Below, in pieces: positions 60,379 to 64,000 of a stretch of DNA of 64,000 nucleotides. The translations under genes were made by a program, and so were the position numbers. The DNA is from Sphingomonas phyllosphaerae FA2 (GTDB lineage Bacteria; Pseudomonadota; Alphaproteobacteria; Sphingomonadales; Sphingomonadaceae). The DNA is taken from the NCBI RefSeq assembly GCF_000427645.1, contig NZ_KE386571.1, positions 3,334,395 through 3,398,394 on the forward strand, read 5' to 3'. The notes under the pieces are model-generated. The model was not told the origin of the DNA and made no database searches. It saw only the letters and a program-made list of their open reading frames with translations. Each line of letters begins with the position of its first letter. Position 1 is the first letter of the stretch.

Positions 60379-62949
60379 TTACGCCTCAGCCGCGGTCTTT
60401 TTGGCTGGCGCCTTCTTGGCGGCAGGCGCTTTCTTCGCCGCGGCCGGCTTCTTCGCCGCAGCCTTTTTGGCCGGCGCCTTCTTCTTCGGCTTCGACGGAG
60501 CCGCCGCGGCGCGATCGTCGATCAGTTGCGCGGCTTCCTCCAGCGTCAGCTGGTCCGGGGCGATCGTCTTCGGGAGCGTCGCATTAGTCGTGCCGTCCGT
60601 GACATAGGGGCCATAGCGGCCCTCCATCAGCTTGATCTCCGCCTCGGTGCGCGGGTGAGCCCCCAGCACCTTTAGCGGGGCGCGGGCCGCACCGCGCGCG
60701 GGGCGACCACCGCCCGCCGCTGCCTCGGCCAGCTTGACCACCGCGGCGTTCATGCCGGTTTCGAACACCTCCGATGTTGACGAAAGTCGCGCATATTTGC
60801 CGTCGTGCACGAGGTACGGCCCATAGCGGCCGATGGCGGCATTGATGGGCAAACCCGTCTCCGGATGTTGCCCGATGGTGCGTGGAAGGTTCAACAAACG
60901 CAGCGCCATCTCAAGGTCGAGTTCGCCGATGTCCTTCGGAATAGAGGCGCGCTTCGCCTCCTTGCCCTCGCCGAGCTGGATGTACGGGCCGAACCGCCCG
61001 CTCTTGCGCTCGACCGGCAGCCCGGTCTCGGGGTCCTGCCCGAGCGTCTCCGGCCCGGCATCTTCTGCCGCCGCTTCGCCGCCCTGCGCGAAGCGGCGCG
61101 TGAATTTGCACTCGGGATAGTTGCTGCACGCGATGAACGCACCGAACTTGCCGCCGCGCAGCGCGAGCTGTCCGGCCTGGCACGCCGGGCACAGCCGCGG
61201 ATCGCTGCCATCGGCCTTTTCGGGAAACAGGTATGGCGCGAGGAACTGGTCGAGCGCCGCGGTGACCTCGCTCGGCTTCTGCTCCATGACCTCCGCGGTG
61301 CGCGGCTTGAAGTCGCGCCAGAACGCCTCCAGCACCGCCTGCCATTGCGCGCGGCCGCCGGACACGTCGTCCAGCTCTTCTTCCAGCTCGGCGGTGAAGT
61401 CGAACCCGACGTATTTCTCGAAGAAGCGCTCGAGGAACGCCGTCACCAGCCGCCCACTCTCCTCAGCGAAGAAGCGGTTCTTCTCGACCCGCACATAGGC
61501 GCGGTCCTTGAGCGTCTTGATGATCGAGGCATAGGTCGACGGGCGACCGATCCCTAGCTCTTCCATGCGCTTGACCAGCGACGCCTCGGAGAAGCGCGGC
61601 GGCGGCTGGGTGAAATGCTGCTCGGCGACGACGTCCTTCCGCGCCGGGCTGTCGCCCTCGCGCATCCGCGGGAGGCGCTTGGCGTCCTCGTCCTGGCTGT
61701 CGTCCTGGCCTTCCTCGTAGAGCGCGAGATAGCCGGGGAACAGCACGACCTGCCCGGTGGCGCGCAGCACGTTGCGCCCGGTGCCGTCGGCCAGCTCGAT
61801 CGTGGTGCGCTCCATGCGCGCCGAGGCCATCTGCGACGCCAGCGCGCGCTTCCAGACCAGATCGTACAGCCGCGCGTGGTCGCCCGAGCCGACGCGGTCC
61901 TTCGAAAAGTCGGTCGGGCGGATCGCCTCGTGCGCTTCCTGCGCGTTCTTGGCCTTGGTCTGGTACTGGCGCGGCTTGTCGGGGACGTAGCCGCCATCAT
62001 AGCGATCGGCGATCGCGGCGCGTGCCGCGGAGATGGCGCTGCCGTCCATCTGTACGCCGTCGGTCCGCATGTAGGTGATCGCGCCATCCTCGTAGAGCTG
62101 CTGCGCGATCCGCATCGTGTGATCGGCGGAGAAGCCGAGCTTGCGCGCCGCCTCCTGCTGGAGCGTAGAGGTGGTGAAGGGCGGCGGCGGGTTGCGCGTT
62201 GCGGGCTTGGTCTCGACCGACTGGACCGAGAAATTGCCGGCCTCGACGTCCCCCTTGGCCTTGAGCGCGTCGCCCTCGTTGCCGATCGACAGACGGTCGA
62301 GCTTCTTGCCCTGCCATTGCACCAGCCGCGCGGCGAACGGCGTGCCGTCCTGCTCCATGCTGGCCACGACCGACCAATATTCCTGTGCGCGGAACGCCTC
62401 GATCTCGCGCTCGCGATCGACGATCAGCCGTAGCGCGACCGACTGGACGCGCCCCGCCGACTTGGCGCCGGGCAGCTTGCGCCACAGCACCGGCGAGAGC
62501 GTGAAGCCGACGAGATAGTCGAGCGCGCGGCGCGCACGGTACGCGTCGATCAGGTCGGTATCGAGATCGCGCGGCGCCTGCATCGCCTGCGTCACCGCCT
62601 GTTTGGTGATCGCGTTGAAAGTGACGCGCTGGACGTCCTTGGGCAGCGCCTTGCGCTTGGCGAGCACCTCCTGGACGTGCCACGAAATCGCCTCGCCCTC
62701 GCGATCGGGGTCGGTGGCGAGGATCAGGCGGTCGGCGGTCTTCGCGAGATCGGCGATTGCCTTGAGCTGCTTGGTCTTGTCGGCGTAGTTTTCCCATTCC
62801 ATCGCGAACCCCTCGTCGGGATTCACCGAGCCGTCGCGCGGCGGCAGGTCGCGGACGTGGCCGTAGCTGGCGAGGACGCGATAGTCCGAGCCGAGATACT
62901 TCTCGATGGTTTTGGCCTTGGCGGGCGATTCGACGATGACGAGCTGCAT
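60379..62949 (-). CDS. topA: DNA topoisomerase I
   Basis: This is an 856-residue type IA topoisomerase. The TOPRIM domain starts LVIVESPAKAKTIEKYLG with DPDREGEA; the catalytic Tyr is in GAITYMRTDGVQ. One four-Cys zinc finger (CPACQAG then CSNYPECKF) and three repeats of the GRYGPYLV type follow. A Lys/Ala/Pro-rich tail of about 35 residues, typical of alphaproteobacterial enzymes, ends the protein and probably binds DNA. It relaxes negative supercoils. It is convergent with GH130 and divergent from the secreted hypothetical. Confidence 0.96.
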   Translation of the reverse strand: MQLVIVESPAKAKTIEKYLGSDYRVLASYGHVRDLPPRDGSVNPDEGFAMEWENYADKTKQLKAIADLAKTADRLILATDPDREGEAISWHVQEVLAKRKALPKDVQRVTFNAITKQAVTQAMQAPRDLDTDLIDAYRARRALDYLVGFTLSPVLWRKLPGAKSAGRVQSVALRLIVDREREIEAFRAQEYWSVVASMEQDGTPFAARLVQWQGKKLDRLSIGNEGDALKAKGDVEAGNFSVQSVETKPATRNPPPPFTTSTLQQEAARKLGFSADHTMRIAQQLYEDGAITYMRTDGVQMDGSAISAARAAIADRYDGGYVPDKPRQYQTKAKNAQEAHEAIRPTDFSKDRVGSGDHARLYDLVWKRALASQMASARMERTTIELADGTGRNVLRATGQVVLFPGYLALYEEGQDDSQDEDAKRLPRMREGDSPARKDVVAEQHFTQPPPRFSEASLVKRMEELGIGRPSTYASIIKTLKDRAYVRVEKNRFFAEESGRLVTAFLERFFEKYVGFDFTAELEEELDDVSGGRAQWQAVLEAFWRDFKPRTAEVMEQKPSEVTAALDQFLAPYLFPEKADGSDPRLCPACQAGQLALRGGKFGAFIACSNYPECKFTRRFAQGGEAAAEDAGPETLGQDPETGLPVERKSGRFGPYIQLGEGKEAKRASIPKDIGELDLEMALRLLNLPRTIGQHPETGLPINAAIGRYGPYLVHDGKYARLSSTSEVFETGMNAAVVKLAEAAAGGGRPARGAARAPLKVLGAHPRTEAEIKLMEGRYGPYVTDGTTNATLPKTIAPDQLTLEEAAQLIDDRAAAAPSKPKKKAPAKKAAAKKPAAAKKAPAAKKAPAKKTAAEA

Positions 62950-63074
62950 TGTTGCCTAACTAGGGAGCCTCACACGTACGTGCGAGGGTGAAGGGGAGCG
63001 GTGGGGGGCGTCAAGCCGGCGAATGTTGACAGCGAGGCCGTGGCGTGGGCGAGATGATAAAAAGCGGGGGGTTT

Positions 63075-63578
63075 ATGCGGCATCGAGGGACGACGGCAGC
63101 GCTGGCGGTGGCGGCATGGTGGATGACGGCGGGACCGGGCGGCGCGTTGGCAGCGCCGGTCGCCTGTTCGATCGGATCGTCGTCCGATGACGAGATCGGG
63201 CGGCTGCTTGATGAACGCGGATTTGACTTTGCGGGGTATGATCGCCTGTGTGCCTTTTTGCGCGAGCACGGGATGAAGGTACAGATTACCGCAAGGAACG
63301 GGGTGCTGGGTGGACGCGCCTATGGCTGGGCGATCGTGACGTTTGAAGATCGCCGTACCGGGGTGCGATCGGACCGCTACCACACGTCCACCACGATCGA
63401 CGGAGACGCGGATACCCCGACCGCGCGGCTCGCGATGTGGCAGTCGATCAATCACGCGCTGGCCGACATCGCCGCGCGCCCCGAGTCGATGGCCGAGATG
63501 GCAGACGACCTTCGCCGACAAATCACGTTGCTGCGAGCCGCGTTTTCGCCGTCCGCGAGCGCCGCACCGCGGCCATAA
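63075..63578 (+). CDS. Secreted hypothetical protein
   Basis: This is a 167-residue protein with a signal peptide (MRHRGTTAALAVAAWWMTAGPGGALA). The mature part has DEIGRLLDERGFDFAGYDRLC, two Cys that could pair, and an ITARNGVLGGRAYGWAIVTFED segment of strand character. The C-terminal third is helical (MAEMADDLRRQITLLRAAF). I do not recognise the family. ATG 63075 is chosen for the signal peptide; ATG 63054 and 63045 extend it. It is convergent with dprA, with two bases between the stops. Confidence 0.72.
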   Translation: MRHRGTTAALAVAAWWMTAGPGGALAAPVACSIGSSSDDEIGRLLDERGFDFAGYDRLCAFLREHGMKVQITARNGVLGGRAYGWAIVTFEDRRTGVRSDRYHTSTTIDGDADTPTARLAMWQSINHALADIAARPESMAEMADDLRRQITLLRAAFSPSASAAPRP

Positions 63579-63580
63579 CC

Positions 63581-64000
63581 TCAGCAAAGGCTCACCCGGC
63601 CGCCGGCTTGGCGTTCGAGGCGGCCGGCGAGTTCGAGTTCCAGCAGGACCATCTGCACCACCGCGGGCGCGCAGCCGGACTGGCGGACCAGTTCGTCGAC
63701 CGCGACCGGGACCGGGCCGAGCAGCGATTCGATACGCGCACGCTCGGCATCGCTGGCGTCCTCGGGCGGGGGGCGCCCCAGCCGCCGGTGGGCGCGCGGA
63801 CTGCGGCGCGGGCGTCGATCGGGCTAAGTTGTTCGAGCACGTCGGCGGCGTTCTGGATCAGCGTCGCGCCGTCGCGGATCAGTGCGTTGCAGCCCTGCGC
63901 GCGCGGATCGGACGGGTGGCCGGGCACCGCCATCACCTCGCGGCCCTGCTCGCCGGCCAGCCGCGCGGTGATGAGCGAGCCCGATTTGGGCGCGGCCTCG
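63581..64000 (-). pseudogene. dprA: dprA 3' part with apparent frameshift
   Basis: The gene runs off the right edge. The visible N-terminal part reads [19 protein letters not shown] and [21 protein letters not shown], the Rossmann core of DprA/Smf, which loads RecA on incoming DNA. Near 63781-63790 the family frame breaks. Upstream it reads [12 protein letters not shown], and one frame over it continues [22 protein letters not shown], ending [14 protein letters not shown] at 63581. The unshifted frame ends at 63592 with unrelated sequence. One missing base in a G/C run (ACCGGCGGC) would explain it, as a true mutation or a sequencing error. The lost C-terminal DprA winged-helix domain would matter for function. 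Confidence 0.82.

Noticed and set aside
60401..60607. Plus-strand Ala/Phe-rich hydrophobic frame
   Set aside because: It is the antisense of the Lys/Ala-rich tail of topA.
1..64000. CRISPR arrays, tRNA or rRNA genes, insertion sequences, prophage genes
   Set aside because: No spaced direct repeats, cloverleaf-like segments, transposase or integrase motifs were found on reading both strands. A tRNA search program would be decisive.

Overview
The window looks like the chromosome of a Sphingomonas-type alphaproteobacterium (Sphingomonadaceae). The evidence is the high GC content, the dense exopolysaccharide loci, the exosortase V-like genes with a PEPxxWA-CTERM substrate, and housekeeping proteins of alphaproteobacterial type. 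No database search was run; assignments come from motifs and family knowledge. About 56 genes are supported. No tRNA, rRNA, CRISPR array, insertion sequence or phage gene was seen.

Region 1 (1-13505) is a first exopolysaccharide locus. A minus-strand run holds a Wza-like exporter, an outer-membrane barrel and a Wzc-like co-polymerase fused to a tyrosine kinase. It continues with a flippase-like protein, a GT2 transferase, a GH16 hydrolase, an aldo/keto reductase and a GMC oxidoreductase cut by the left edge. The last five genes are joined by 4-base start/stop overlaps. On the other side lie a membrane GT2, a UDP-glucuronate 4-epimerase-like SDR and a second flippase.

Region 2 (13604-18585) is a three-gene secreted or surface module, DUF1800 - DUF1501 - DUF1996, of unknown function. 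A second DUF1996 paralogue lies at 24468-25742.

Region 3 (18822-31361) is accessory envelope and polysaccharide material: a membrane-anchored coiled-coil protein, a short ExoY-like priming transferase, two acyltransferases (one with an SGNH domain), a PilZ protein, a 60-residue membrane protein, GT25, two GT4s, UDP-glucuronate decarboxylase and a membrane GT2.

Region 4 (31599-45162) is an exosortase-linked exopolysaccharide locus. It holds an XrtV-like exosortase, EpsI, a small accessory protein, an EpsD-like prolyl isomerase, a DUF5694 protein and a second export set (Wza, barrel, Wzz, separate tyrosine kinase). A TPR lipoprotein, a long-form priming transferase, a WecG/TagA/CpsF transferase, a small membrane protein and a PEP-CTERM protein with a strong terminator complete it. 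Together regions 1-4 supply priming, sugar-nucleotide conversion, assembly, flipping, export, acylation and trimming; no obvious Wzy polymerase is present.

Region 5 (45237-64000) is mainly housekeeping: GT14, metallophosphoesterase, folA, ribF, ileS, lspA, a DUF3035 lipoprotein, an MscS channel, metC, sseA, queF, a GT4-helical fusion with a GH130 enzyme, topA, a secreted hypothetical and the 3' part of dprA. Two observations stand out here. ileS carries an in-frame 111-base palindromic element adding 37 codons, and dprA has an apparent single-base frameshift.
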